A DNA stretch of 26,361 nt from positions 6,777 through 33,137 of the forward strand of contig KN895206.1 in the NCBI GenBank assembly GCA_000934455.1, in the 5' to 3' direction. The position numbers were made by a program, and so were the translations under genes. Below the pieces are notes generated by a model. It saw only the letters and a program-made list of their open reading frames with translations. It was not told the DNA's origin and searched no databases. This DNA comes from Apostichopus parvimensis. Taxonomy: Eukaryota > Echinodermata > Holothuroidea > Aspidochirotida > Stichopodidae. Shown here in pieces: positions 10,601 to 21,329 of this stretch (position 1 is the first letter of the stretch; every line of letters begins with the position of its first letter).

Positions 10601-13090
10601 ATAGTAGCATTAATGTCCACCACCAGTCAACCTTGCATGACAACAAAAACCTTCAAGCTGCATTCACATCGCTATAAAATTATTGCTTACTATTTTGTGT
10701 GCTTCCCAAACATAGGATAGAACAAAAGATTTAGCAGTAGAATATATTTGTTAAACGTACAGTATGTATGTGAAATAATTATGCAATACAGTGGTTGTTA
10801 GCTAAAACTGACAAAAACAGAAAAACGAAAAATTATCCTATATGGTTAATTGCTATCAAAACCTCTTAAGGCACTATCATAAATGCATGCTATTTTTTGC
10901 ATTTCTTTGTCAATATCATGAAAACTTTTAAAGACTAGAAATGAGGTCAAATAATCTGTGCTAGATAGCTCAGATGATGCCATTATGAACTAATTAACAT
11001 ACTGCTCCTTGAGAAACAAAAGCTATCCATGAAGGATATTAGGGTATAAAAATGAAAAGCTCGGGCCTTGCATGCAAATGATTATTAGTTAGCATTTAAG
11101 CATTCCTGTCAGATAAAGCTGTGTTTGAAAAGTTGCCTAGTTAAATGCACTCTTTAATTTGAAGTTGGCGGGGGGGGGGGGAACCACAAAAACACATGGT
11201 ACCTATAAATTTCTTGCTATCTTTTCCATTTATATAGTTCTTCAACTACCGTAAAGTGGAAAATGTTTTTTTTTAGTAAAACGTAGGAAAGTTCTATGAT
11301 ATATCTAAAGCCTGCCTGACCTGCTCGCAAATTAAAAATGAATATCAAATCTGTGAAATATCAACTCCCTGCCTGTCAATAAACTGTGCAGCGATTTGTT
11401 TTTGGCGATTTCTCGAAGGGCAACCGAGTAAACACGAGTGTTTGAAGTCAAGTCACCGGAAGATAATTAATGTAGTGGAATTGATGAACGATACATAGCA
11501 CATGACAGTGGCCTTCCAGTCTATGAGTCAGACTTTATACGATGTTTATTTATCTTCATCATCTAAGGCAAGAAAATCAATCTCTTTTTGACCATGAAAA
11601 AAATTATTTCACTCCACCGGTAGTAAAATTGGCTCATTTTTGCTCGTACTGGCTGTGATAAGTCATCACGTGCACCTGGGAATTTTCTGCTGCAGAATTT
11701 CACTTTTTTCTATTTTTTTAACTCCTTTGTAAACAAAGTCATGGAAGAAAAGAAGATATGGAAAAAAAATTAATTAATTAGCCTTTATCCATGTTCATTC
11801 TAACATTAATAATGTTTAATATGTTAATTCCCGTGAAAATCATAAAAATTCAACAAACCCCTGGTTTGTCTCCCGGTTATAGAATTTCCAATGCCTGCCA
11901 AGCAAACTTGAAAAAAAACAAGATTTATATCATGCCATTAATGACAATAAATGTTAACCACGCATTGGAAAGTTACATGAAATGTTTACAGTTTTAAAGA
12001 TACAGTAAAGACAAGTAGTATGTCGTACCCATTGACGAGTTCTGCATCGTAAAAATGGTAACAAAACTCAAAGAAACGTTTCTTTCAAAACACAGTTTGG
12101 TAAAGCCTAGGGGTTTAATAACGCTCCATATCTCTTGCTGAGCCGCAATGAATCATAACCGGATCCACTCCAGAAATTGCCCTAAAGTGCAGTCACACGT
12201 GTACGATTAATATGTACGATTATGACGGTCGTGACGCAAGAGATAGTTTGGTCTTGATGGGAATATAAATGGTGGCGTTCAATTCCAACCCTTTATGCCA
12301 CGGGATTGATTTTAATGATTCCAAGAGTGGCCACGTTGTCTGTAGTAGCTATTTAATGGCTGCGATGAGTAAGCTTCTTGCAGTGGATTTTTGTAATAGG
12401 TTCAATATAAAAAAGATCAATTGCATGACTACGCTCAGATCTAATGACAAGTTGTTTGCAGATTGTCGATTAACCAGGATCAAACTGGCAGTTTGTCTGT
12501 CTGTGTGCGTGTGTGTGTTTAGTATTTAAATAATCGTATATTAAAGCATATAGATTTTAAGTACAGGGTGGTATGTACGTTGATCAGGTTTTATACTGTA
12601 GTACAGTTGAATATATACTCAAGGCAGATTACATTAATTGTCATGACCGCATGTTTAATTGTAATTCACTATGTACAGTATTATCCATGCAGTCAGGATT
12701 TAGTGTCCCCCAGTGACCAAATACTGGTTTATTAAACAATCAGTGTTGTGGACGTATACAAAACCAATTTAACTTTTCAAAGAAATTGCTAAAGAAATGG
12801 TTTCAAAATTTACGGAAAAATTACAAAAAAGCATTTCTTTGGAGGTGACTGCCCTTTCTTGTTCCTGTTTGATTGTATGTAGCCAATATATGTGGGAGAT
12901 AAGGTGTTGATGTATAAGTTCACAGAAAAGCACACATGTACATGAAATAATGAATTTTATTACACATGGCAGTGTTACATATATAGATTTGTTTCTTGGT
13001 AACAGAGATTTTTCACTTTAATTAAAGGCAAGCTCTGATAATATGGGGTTATTACAAGATAAATGCTTCCTTGCTTGGATCACTTGTAAT
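10601..13090. other. Non-coding DNA without recognised genes
   Basis: AT-rich, with a G12 tract at 11170-11181, A-runs near 11764-11770, and a GT-rich patch near 12494-12519 (CTGTCTGTGTGCGTGTGTGTGT region). The plus frame at 12269-12529 (86 codons) has no domain, and its end is encoded by the GT repeat. No RNA gene was recognised. Confidence 0.55.
11170..11181. repeat. Poly(G) tract
   Basis: Twelve uninterrupted G residues. Confidence 0.9.
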
Positions 13091-13398
13091 GGTGCTGTGG
13101 CCGAGTGGATAAAGGCGCGGTGGCATTTCAATCAATGAGGCTTAGCAATCTGGAGGTTCCGAGCTCGATACCCAACCAGGTCATGGTAAGGTGGGTTTTC
13201 ATCCAAGAGCAATCTACTGTTTTCCCATCTGAAATAACTTTCCAAATTGAAAAGATACCAAATTTGAGTTGAAATGTTGAATTGGAAGCCACCCGACGTG
13301 TAAGTTGTAATCCATAAGCCCTTGCGGGTTTCTCCCACATTTATGGTTGCTTAAGCATCGTAGAAATAACTGCTGATTATTATGATTATTATTATTAA
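13091..13398 (+). mobile_element. tRNA-derived SINE, plus orientation
   Basis: Seen: a tRNA-like head has an A-box-like TGGCCGAGTGG at 13098-13108 and a B-box-like GAGCTCGATACC at 13161-13172. About 200 bp of tRNA-unrelated body follow, ending in a TTATTATGATTATTATTATT tail (about 13376-13397). Known: an internal pol III promoter, an unrelated body and a short-repeat tail define tRNA-derived SINEs; the A-box looks most like tRNA-Leu or tRNA-Ser. The head is not a functional tRNA: the anticodon arm region is overlong and no clean acceptor stem forms. Two overlapping minus frames at 13128-13340 lie inside the body and are chance. The family name is not assigned. Confidence 0.8.
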
Positions 13399-13956
13399 TG
13401 AAGCAAATTGCATCAAAATTTTCTTTATTTGATTAACTTTTGTACAATGACTGAAATTCATCTTATAACTAACTTCCTTCCTACTTAGTTACAGGCGTTT
13501 AACCCACTTGCTGCTACATTTGCTACTTTTGCAAGAGAAGATGAGCATCTAGCTAGCTAAGGGTCTCATTCAGGACTGCTCTCCTACAGTACTTGTAGTA
13601 TACACATGCTACCTGTTTTCTTCATTTATGTATCAAAGGCTTAGCAGTACGAAGTGTATGTAATATTTATTTGTAATCGGCAATTGGATTATGAGGGTTG
13701 ATCATGGATTATTGAGTAATCCCATGCCAATATATATAGGATTATAACTGCCTCAGATAGAGGGGACGATATGGAACTACCATGTGAGAGGATTATTGCA
13801 AGATGAATGTCACAACACTGGTTAGTATCGTCCTTATGTTCAGCTGTGATACACAGCTTATACAATATAGTTGCAGTCTGTCATAAAGCTTACAGGTCTG
13901 CAAAATGCATCAGGAGATCTGCTTTAGTTGGGCATTTAGGTATTTGTATGCATTAT
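13399..13956. other. Non-coding DNA without recognised genes
   Basis: Nothing beyond short simple sequence is visible. There is no splice-flanked frame and no RNA gene. Confidence 0.5.
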
Positions 13957-14308
13957 ACATACAGTAAAATAACGTAGTTTGCTGTTTCCATTTGACTTGA
14001 CCAGGATACATATTGTAACTATGCAGTCAATAAGTGTAGTTATGTGTGATTTACTTCGCTCCTCGCTTACCTGTCTTCTCACAACATTAGCACTCTCGTT
14101 TTAACGTGCCTAGAATGAACTGGTATTCCTTTTAACACTGTGCGCCCTCTATGACCGGCCCTTCCGGTCAATGCTCTCCCTTCTCATTCTACCATCCAAA
14201 GAACATACAGTACGTACGTAACATAAAGTAGAAGTTTGCTGTTTACATTTAATTTGACCAGGGTACAAATTGTTACTGTGCATGCAGTAAACAAGTGTTT
14301 TTATGTGT
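13957..14308. repeat. Diverged direct repeat, about 90-bp arms, 256-262 bp apart
   Basis: The arm at about 13957-14049 includes TTTGCTGTTTCCATTTGACT, TGACCAGGATACA, TGCAGTCAATAAGTG and TTATGTGTG. The arm at about 14219-14308 has TTTGCTGTTTACATTTAATT, TGACCAGGGTACA, TGCAGTAAACAAGTG and TTATGTGTG in the same order. Between them lies the dispersed CTTACCTGTCTTCTCACAAC module, so the whole is probably a partly duplicated interspersed repeat. Confidence 0.75.
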
Positions 14309-14710
14309 GTCCTCTGAGTACTACTGTAGGCTGTGTACTACTGAGAAATATAATTGGAGTGCACGCCAAGAAGTGATAAAGGATCAAAAGGCATTTTATC
14401 AGAATAATTCCAACTTTGATACACTTGATACGTGTGTATCCACCTTTAAGTATTAGAAACTTGTCAGCAATTACATTGAATGTTCTCATGTGACATATAT
14501 GCCAAAGCATCGATAGCAGCTGATTGGCTTTCTGGTTGCTATTTATATTTCAGCCACTGGAAAATATCCCTTTCACATCATTGTGTATGGAGATTCTGTA
14601 GCATTGGTGCTCTACAGTAGTATTTATTACAATGCCACCACACTGGATACCACAGATATGGACGATGCAGTTATGTAACACGCCTAGAGCATCTACTGCT
14701 TGTGTCTGAT

Positions 14711-15030
14711 TTAATAATAATAATAATATTCCACATTTATATAGCGCTTTATACCAGTGATAGGTCTCAAAGTGTTTACAGACGATGTGTTACCCAGGCC
14801 TGGTCAATGATAACCTGTCCCAGGGACAATCCCTCCAGGCGGCTGCAGTTATACACTGCCCCCAATGACAAGTTACCTCACAGGTACCCATTTAACCCCT
14901 GGGTGGAGAAAGGCAATTGGGATAAAGCATCTTGCCGAAGGACAGTAACGTAATGAACTAGACAGGAGTCGAACCAGCAATCCTTGGATCACGAGTCCGA
15001 CGCCTTAGCCGATTGTCCACCACGCTCTAC
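14711..15030 (-). mobile_element. tRNA-derived SINE, minus orientation
   Basis: Read on the minus strand, an A-box-like region (15003-15021) is followed by a clean B box, GGTTCGACTCC (14965-14975). The body contains CTTCGGCAAGATGCTTTATC and ACCCAGGGGTTAAATGGGTA, then AAAGCGCTATATAAAT, and ends in an (ATT)n tail at 14711-14727. Known: the body and tail strongly recall the conserved central and 3' modules shared by many marine-animal SINEs (V/Deu-like core, L2-type tail); I do not fix the family. The plus frame at 14702-14953 is antisense to the SINE body and is not a gene. Confidence 0.85.
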
Positions 15031-15065
15031 TTGGTGCGATATAAATCCCCTATGTTATTATTGTA
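15031..15065 (+). mobile_element. SINE-like 3' tail fragment, plus orientation
   Basis: TTGGTGCGATATAAAT followed by TATGTTATTATT looks like the terminal module of a plus-strand SINE and mirrors the tail of the adjacent minus-strand copy (ATTTATATAGCGC at 14735-14747 versus GCGATATAAAT at 15036-15046). It is either a truncated older SINE or part of a composite element. Confidence 0.55.
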
Positions 15066-16557
15066 TATTTATAAGCAATCTCTCACCAGGACTAGTTTCC
15101 TACAATATTGGATGATTTGATATACAGATTATGGGAACTGTTACTTTTAGGACATGGCAATAATCATTTGAAGTGCCAAAGATGCAACAACATTGCTTAC
15201 ATTCATATTCTCTAAAATTCACCTACTGCACTGTACTGCAAGCTTTTTACTAAAATAAATTGTTTTTTCTTCACATTTTGTAACCATGAAACTATACTTC
15301 AGGGTATTGACAAGAATTTGAAATCTTGTGGTTTTTCTTTTCTCACCCTTATAGTGTCAACTTTTCTCCCTTTAGACAGTGTTTTCATGGATTTTCTGAA
15401 ACCAGTCAGCTGAATTTCTTTACCTTTAGGAACAAAATATTTTGATTTGAGAAGATCCCCCCTCAGGGGCAGATATGTCATGGCAGAGTGTCTAATATCA
15501 CTCTAACTGGGCCCCAGGGAAAGGCGGCATACCCCCTTACCAAAGGGGATCATTTGAAGCCAGGGATCAGGGCAGATTTGATGGGTCACTGATGCCAGTC
15601 CTAGCTGACAGGTTGTTTTCATTGTACTTGTGCCAGAAATTGAGTTCGTCAGTCTGCACATCACAGTTTACAATATGAAACCTGACATTTCTTTCAACCT
15701 TTCATCATGGTCAAATATGCCAACATTATGCCCCAGGTAGCGGCAGTACAACTGGTACCACAGTATGAGCATACTGTTCACTGTGTTAAAGTGTTCAGAA
15801 ATTTTTTCTTGCTTTGAACGTTCTTTTACTGCCAACTGTTTCAAGTAAAATCCTTTCTATATAGTGGAAATGTGATCAAGCCATTGATGAACTCAGGCAT
15901 GTTTGAAGGTTAAAACTAAACTTCAGAGCAAGATCATCATTATACCACTTGGGTTTGAGGGGGGTTGGGGGGGGTGGACGGGCATGTCTGCATGTGTGCT
16001 TGCATAATGGAGATCAATGTACATACCTGTGAGGCTGTGTGTCCTTCATCATAGCTTTCATCTGCACAATGTGGTTGACAATTTTGAACATAACTCTGCT
16101 TGATTTAATGTTTGGACTAAAAGGAATAAGACTCCCCCACCCCCTCCCCCAACAAAACCCCCCCCAACCAACCAACCCCCTCTCCTTTTGCTACTGCATA
16201 ATCAGTGCCCTGGAATTTGGTTTAAAAGTTAATTTAAATCATTAACTAAACTTTATCGCATGCATACAATATTTCAGCAATTTATGATGCCTTTAGTTCA
16301 AAGCTGTTTTTAGGAACTTCATGCAAAATTTTTTGTTCACATTTGTGCATATCAATTTGTTCTGTGTCATTCGACGCACTTTGTGTTGGAGACCTCCCAC
16401 ATCCTGAAATCCTGTTCAATGGAGAATGGTACAGACACAAACTATACAGAACTTGTGTGTAATGTCAGGTAAAAGTACATTTGGAACTGCAATGTTTAAC
16501 ATTTGAATTGTTCAATTATTTTTATGAATAAATTATTGCCTCTTTTGGCACAAATTC
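15066..16557. other. Non-coding DNA with G-rich and C-rich patches
   Basis: A G-rich block at 15951-15982 has runs of 3, 6 and 8 G and is a quadruplex candidate. A C-rich block lies at 16133-16185. GGTTGGGGGGGG at 15963-15974 is the exact reverse complement of 16158-16169. No exon or RNA gene was recognised; frames at 15299-15481 and 16039-16245 are unsupported. Confidence 0.55.
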
Positions 16558-16746
16558 CCAGAATGACTTGTCAGCATATCTCACAGGGTACAGTACCCAG
16601 AGCTTAGACTTAAATTTCTTACCATGCACCCCCCTGTGTGATAACGTGATTTCCAGAATGACTTGTCAGCATCTCACACTGTATAGTACACAGCTAGAAC
16701 TAAAGACTTTATACCATGCACCCACCACCTGTGTGATAATGTGATC
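16558..16746. repeat. Two-copy tandem duplication, 95-bp unit
   Basis: CCAGAATGACTTGTCAGCAT starts at 16558 and 16653. The copies share a CTCACA string, a TATAGTAC/GTACAGTAC variant, an ACCATGCACCC stretch and a final CTGTGTGATAA(C/T)GTGAT. It begins just before, and runs into, the 105-codon frame at 16741-17058, which has no recognisable domain. Confidence 0.85.
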
Positions 16747-18536
16747 GCCATTTTGGAGATGCCAGGTACTGTGACTGTGCATTTATATAGTACTGTGGCC
16801 AGTGTACAGTTGTATGCATTGTGCACTAATAGAATGTTTAATAAACAGCTGACCCATGTGACTTACTGCAGCCACTCCAACACGACCAAGAGTTGTGTAT
16901 ATATATGTATTAAGCGTGCCCAGTTATTGACAGCTCAGACGCTGATAGAGAAATTGCGACACATTGATATGATAGCAGGTTTTGAAGGCTTTGTCTCTTA
17001 TATCAAAGACTTGCCTTTGTACATTACCATTGCTACACATCTTTGCCCAATTGTATAGTAAACTGGCCCATGATTTTGCATTGTTGAAATATGAATTGTT
17101 GGGTTTAGTTAGACATAAAATAATATCCTATTTAACAATTAAAAGCAAAACCAAAGAAAACAGCATTATCTTTATCGACAATGCGGTATACATGCACTGT
17201 ATCTCTGTGATGACGTATTAAAAGTATGTACTGTTATATATCATGATACTTACTTCCTTAAAAAAACACTCAGATTAGCAGTTATGGTTACAGTATATGC
17301 ATGTGTACCTCCTTATGTTGGCCCAGCAAACATGTGCAATTAGAACTCAGAAGTGGCCATTAGCAAGCCAAATAATTAAATTAGCTTCTTGCCCTGTTAA
17401 CATGACTAAGCCCGACAGATGATTTGTCATCAATCATCACTACTTCAATTAAAGTTGTTCGTATAATCCTCTCGGTGACATTGCAGAGCAAGCCACTGTA
17501 TGAGTACATCTATATATCTTTCTGCCTCTCAGTTTGACCATGTGGAAGAGGATATATCCAGTACAGTTAGACCTGCATCCATGCTTTTGATGATAACTTT
17601 GGGATTGTTTCCCCACCTGCTTTCCTTTGGCAAAACATGATCCAAATTTTTTGGTTCCCCCGAAGTCAGTCCCCCATTCTGCTTTGTAAAACACAAAAAA
17701 AAGGCTAGAGCTTCTTTTTCCTTTTTTTTTTCACCTTTTTTTTTATTTTCTCTTCTCAATGATGCTCTTAAATGTTTTTCATTGGAGAGCTTAATTAATG
17801 CTGATTGCCCCCCGGATCCCATCCCTGGATGGACTTGACTTCCATCTCAAGTAGTTCTCAGCTGGACTTTGATGGAAGAACCCTTTGAGACCCTCAGACA
17901 CTACAGCCCAACAGGAAATGGACATTGGGGCCAGGTGATCAGAGCTTCTTGACAATATCGATGGTCTGCCTCTATGAAATGCTCTCTATAGTCGTCCTGG
18001 GCTGCAGTACGTGGAGTCGATTGCCATCAGAGCCGCGTTAAAAGCTGTCAAAGCAAAGGCAGACGGTCGTCGCGGCTTGCAACACTGCTTGTGTCGAACA
18101 AAGAACTAAAAATTCCTGATGCGGAATCTTAGGCCCCCTTAGAATAAATTACATCTTGTTCTGGAAACTGAGTTTTATAATGTTTGGAGTTGCATCTTGT
18201 GTCCAGAATGGTATCTGCTTCAAATTCAAATAATGCAGCATGATATAGTGTATCAACCCCCCTCCCTCCCCTACCCCCAAAAGAAACTGTTTTACATGAA
18301 ATGCAAGGTCTTGATAGCAATTTTTGCTATCCAGGTTTCCTGCATGGATGCTTAATTTTAAATTCTATGCATGGTACTTTGGTGCGAAATGGTTGCATTT
18401 ATCATTGGTGTAATTATAATATAGATCATCCCACTTCTGATTTTCGGAACAGACCGGTGTATTGGAAGCACTGTCAAAGTATTGAACCAAACGTACCAGA
18501 ATTGTAACACGTATGAGGCTTTGGCATAGCTTGATG
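16747..18536. other. Non-coding DNA; possible decayed coding patch near 17990-18110
   Basis: T- and A-rich tracts lie near 17695-17755, and a C-rich run near 18258-18283. The region 17815-18110 is more GC-rich than its flanks. One plus frame there reads GLQYVESIAIRAALKAVKAK and then ADGRRGLQHC before a stop, preceded in frame by stops. It could be a relic of coding sequence, but I cannot name a family. Minus frames at 17449-17822 are encoded partly by poly-T/poly-A sequence and are rejected. Confidence 0.4.
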
Positions 18537-18592
18537 CCCACCCACCCTCCCCACCACCCTCCCCACACCCTCCCCACCACCCTCCCTACCTC
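18537..18592. repeat. C-rich minisatellite
   Basis: Imperfect repeats of CCACCCTCC with CCCACA interruptions. The minus strand is made of GGGTGGGGA-like units and could form G-quadruplexes. The minus frame at 18365-18622 encodes a Gly/Trp/Val-rich stretch solely from this repeat. Confidence 0.85.
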
Positions 18593-19650
18593 TTGCAAGT
18601 GTGTATCAAGAATGCAAACCAAACAGGTTGCAGGATTGGATGTGAAGTTTTGAAATGTACATCAATGATCGATCCCAAACTTGGAGAATATTACCTAAAA
18701 GAAAAGACGTATTTCAAATCAGTCACGAAATAAAAGTACCAACCAGTCATTACAGTCTTGTTTTTGGACCCACATTTTAATATAATTTGCTCATTCTGTG
18801 TAGAAATGGAAGGATTAACTTGAAAGTAGAAATACTTCTAATACATTTGATTCCAAGTTATGATAAATGTAAAGATATATAGAGAAGACCGCTACAATCT
18901 GCATGATCTGTAGAAAACATTTGTCATTTTCCCTCCCCAGCTTTTCTCATCACTTAGCTTGTCAGATTGCTGTGATCAGGTAAAAGCTTGTAAACCTTAA
19001 ACCTGTACAATGTCATTAATTTAACCATTCCCAGACCTCAATAAACATTTCTGAAAACTCAAAAGTGTGGATTAAACGTGAAAGATTTATTGCCGAAATT
19101 TACTTCCCTTCTGTTATCATTCTGGCCAATTTTTGAAAGTTTCAAGATTTCAGTACCATCCATATATTCCAGCATGTGCTATCTACCTATTCCAGTTTTG
19201 TGATAATTTTTTTTTATTTTTTATTTTCTAATTTTCCTGTTTTTCTTAATTTTTTGCTCCATCACCAACAAATATCAATCCTGATCATATTTAGCCATAA
19301 ATTATTTCAGCTTGGTCTCTCTCATCTAATTCATTCTCTTTCATAAGCCGCCCTCACTGGGCCGTACCATGCGGCTAGTACGTACAGTATACTGCATGGT
19401 TTTTCGCAGCACTTGTGTCAACACTTGTGTATTCCACGACCCAATTAGTGCTTTCACAGTCCAACTCCTCTACAATTTCCCGGGAGGATTGGGATGAGTG
19501 TGTAATCCTCGTGCCTCACTTGGGAGGTATAGCTCACTGCACCGAACATCGCACAGACGTGTCTGATATTGATGTCGGTTCTCAGGTAGTCATCGAATCT
19601 CTGACGCCCGGTCCTCAAAAACGGTGCAATAGTTTTATCTGCATTGTTCA
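18593..19650. other. Non-coding DNA; includes the start of the longest open frame
   Basis: A T-rich patch lies near 19207-19252. The plus frame at 19415-19843 (142 codons) is the longest in the window. Its start lies in unique, relatively CpG-rich DNA and its end lies in an interspersed repeat copy. It has no recognised domain, no clear splice context and ordinary composition, so I do not call it a gene. Confidence 0.5.
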
Positions 19651-20440
19651 TGTTGAAGTAATTTGGTTGCTGAGCAGCTGGTCCAATGTTATAAACAATG
19701 TTATATGTTCACCAGATGGAATTGTATCAGTTTTATCATATACCTGTCAGATTCTCCAAAACCAATCTGCGTGGTTCACATTGAATTGGTCAAATTGGTC
19801 ATATGTGTATAAAATGATGATATTTGTTGTCCTGGAGATGTAGTAGCATGTAGACTTGATGTAGACTTGCATGAATTTCTTTCATGTTGGATTGTGTATT
19901 GATTTTAATGAGTCTCATGTATACATAAATGCAATGAATTGTCATGCAGTATATATGTTAATTCTATGTATAAAATGTATGATTTATGGAGTTAGATTAT
20001 AGTATACTTGCCAGAATCTCAAAAACCATTGAATATCTTATTAATATTGTTACAATAAACAGCTGGTCAGATGTTCTAAACAATGTTCATGTTCAACAGA
20101 TGGCACAAGTTTGTCACAAGCTTTGGTTGTCAGAGATTGTGCATGGATTTAATCTCATTCAATAAAATGTCAGACGTATGCGGCGTATCAGTATGTAAAA
20201 TGTCGGATTAGTTTGGACTTCAAAACTGACGTAAATTTGTGTTGATGACGTAAAGCTGCCGGAAACCTCAAAATTGTGCATTTATTCTGCGTTGTTTACT
20301 GTAGGTTGAAGTAATTGTTGCTAAGCAGCTGGGAAATCTTATAAACAATGTTAGATGTTCACCAGATGGCTCATGTTTGTACAAGATTTTGTTTCCGGTG
20401 TCGTAGAGTAATTGCATACGGATTTAATCTCATCCGCACA
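19651..20440. repeat. Three diverged copies of an interspersed unit
   Basis: Copies lie near 19651-19735, 20050-20170 and 20304-20440. Shared strings are GTTGAAGTAATT, AGCAGCTGG or AACAGCTGG (19674, 20058, 20324), TATAAACAATGTTA(T/G)ATG, TTCACCAGATGG or TTCAACAGATGG, and then GGATTTAATCTCAT in copies 2 and 3. Spacings of about 384 and 266 bp show insertions or deletions between units. Confidence 0.75.
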
Positions 20441-21329
20441 CACATTCAGTGACATGTCACGCAGTGTCATGGACATTCAATCGGTGAAGTGTGTAGTAGG
20501 ATTTAGGGTATTAGTTAATCATAGATCACAGTTAAATATTCAACACCAAGACACACAGTATGGTGCAGTTGCGTTACTGTCACTAACATGGTTGGAGTTA
20601 AGTGAATGTGACTGTCTGTTTGAAATGATTTTAATCAGCAAACCTGAAGACCTACTGTATGATCTTATAATTTGTTGGAAATTCTGAATTGTGAAACTAT
20701 TATATAGATGCGATATTGACCAAATTAGACCTTAGAATGATGTGTTATCATATTTCTGGTCACATGGATACTGATTAAATCTATAGTTACAATAGTAAAA
20801 AAAATTAAAATTAGCAAATAAAGAAAGGAAGTGTGATAGCTATTCCAAAGTATTTCATATGTGACAGGTCGTTATTTGTGTCTCAGCAATATATCACATG
20901 ACAATTAACCATTATAACACATGACAAGTCTGAAAGAAATGGTATTACAGTTATGAAACATTACTGACAATAAGATGATCCATCTACATGTTTCTCTTTT
21001 GCTTTTTGCTTTTTTGATATGTCACATGAAACCAGCTCAACAAGGAGTGTCAGGGGTGGGATAGGAAAGCAAGAGGGGTCTCAGGTTGCACTTTATACCT
21101 TGAACAGTGAAGAAAAGCTTAACTTTACTGAAATTTCAACTCTCTTACCAGTCTCCTCAAACCGAGTGTATTGCACGCTCACATCTGCCTGGTCTATTGG
21201 TAGCAGGTTTGGTTACTTGCTGTAGGCAGGCAAATAACCTATGCAGTAAAGTGGCATGTGCGTGCGGGTGGGTGTGTGTGTCTGTGACACCCTGAGATAA
21301 GTAAACACTGCAGTTCTTATATTTGACAT
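20441..21329. other. Non-coding DNA without recognised genes
   Basis: Short unsupported frames (20412-20687, 21019-21225, 21107-21295) and a GT-rich patch near 21258-21288 are visible. No RNA gene or splice-flanked exon was found. Confidence 0.5.

Noticed and set aside
12269..12529. 86-codon plus-strand frame as a small secreted protein
   Set aside because: The hydrophobic C-terminus is encoded by a GT-rich simple repeat, and no signal peptide is at the N-terminus.
13091..13175. Functional tRNA gene (Leu/Ser-like)
   Set aside because: A and B boxes are present but the cloverleaf is not intact, and the sequence continues into a SINE body with a TTATT-repeat tail.
14702..14953. 83-codon plus-strand frame
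   Set aside because: It is antisense to a SINE body and partly encoded by the (TAA)n tail.
16741..17058. 105-codon plus-strand frame
   Set aside because: It starts at the edge of a tandem duplication and has no domain or family resemblance; this length is expected by chance in 26 kb.
17449..17822. Two overlapping minus-strand frames of 81 and 97 codons
   Set aside because: The Lys-rich part comes from poly-T/poly-A sequence, and the two frames overlap each other with no homology.
18365..18622. 85-codon minus-strand frame with a Gly/Trp/Val-rich stretch
   Set aside because: The stretch is encoded entirely by the C-rich minisatellite.
19415..19843. 142-codon plus-strand frame, the longest in the window
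   Set aside because: No recognisable domain, no splice or promoter context, and its 3' part lies in an interspersed repeat copy.
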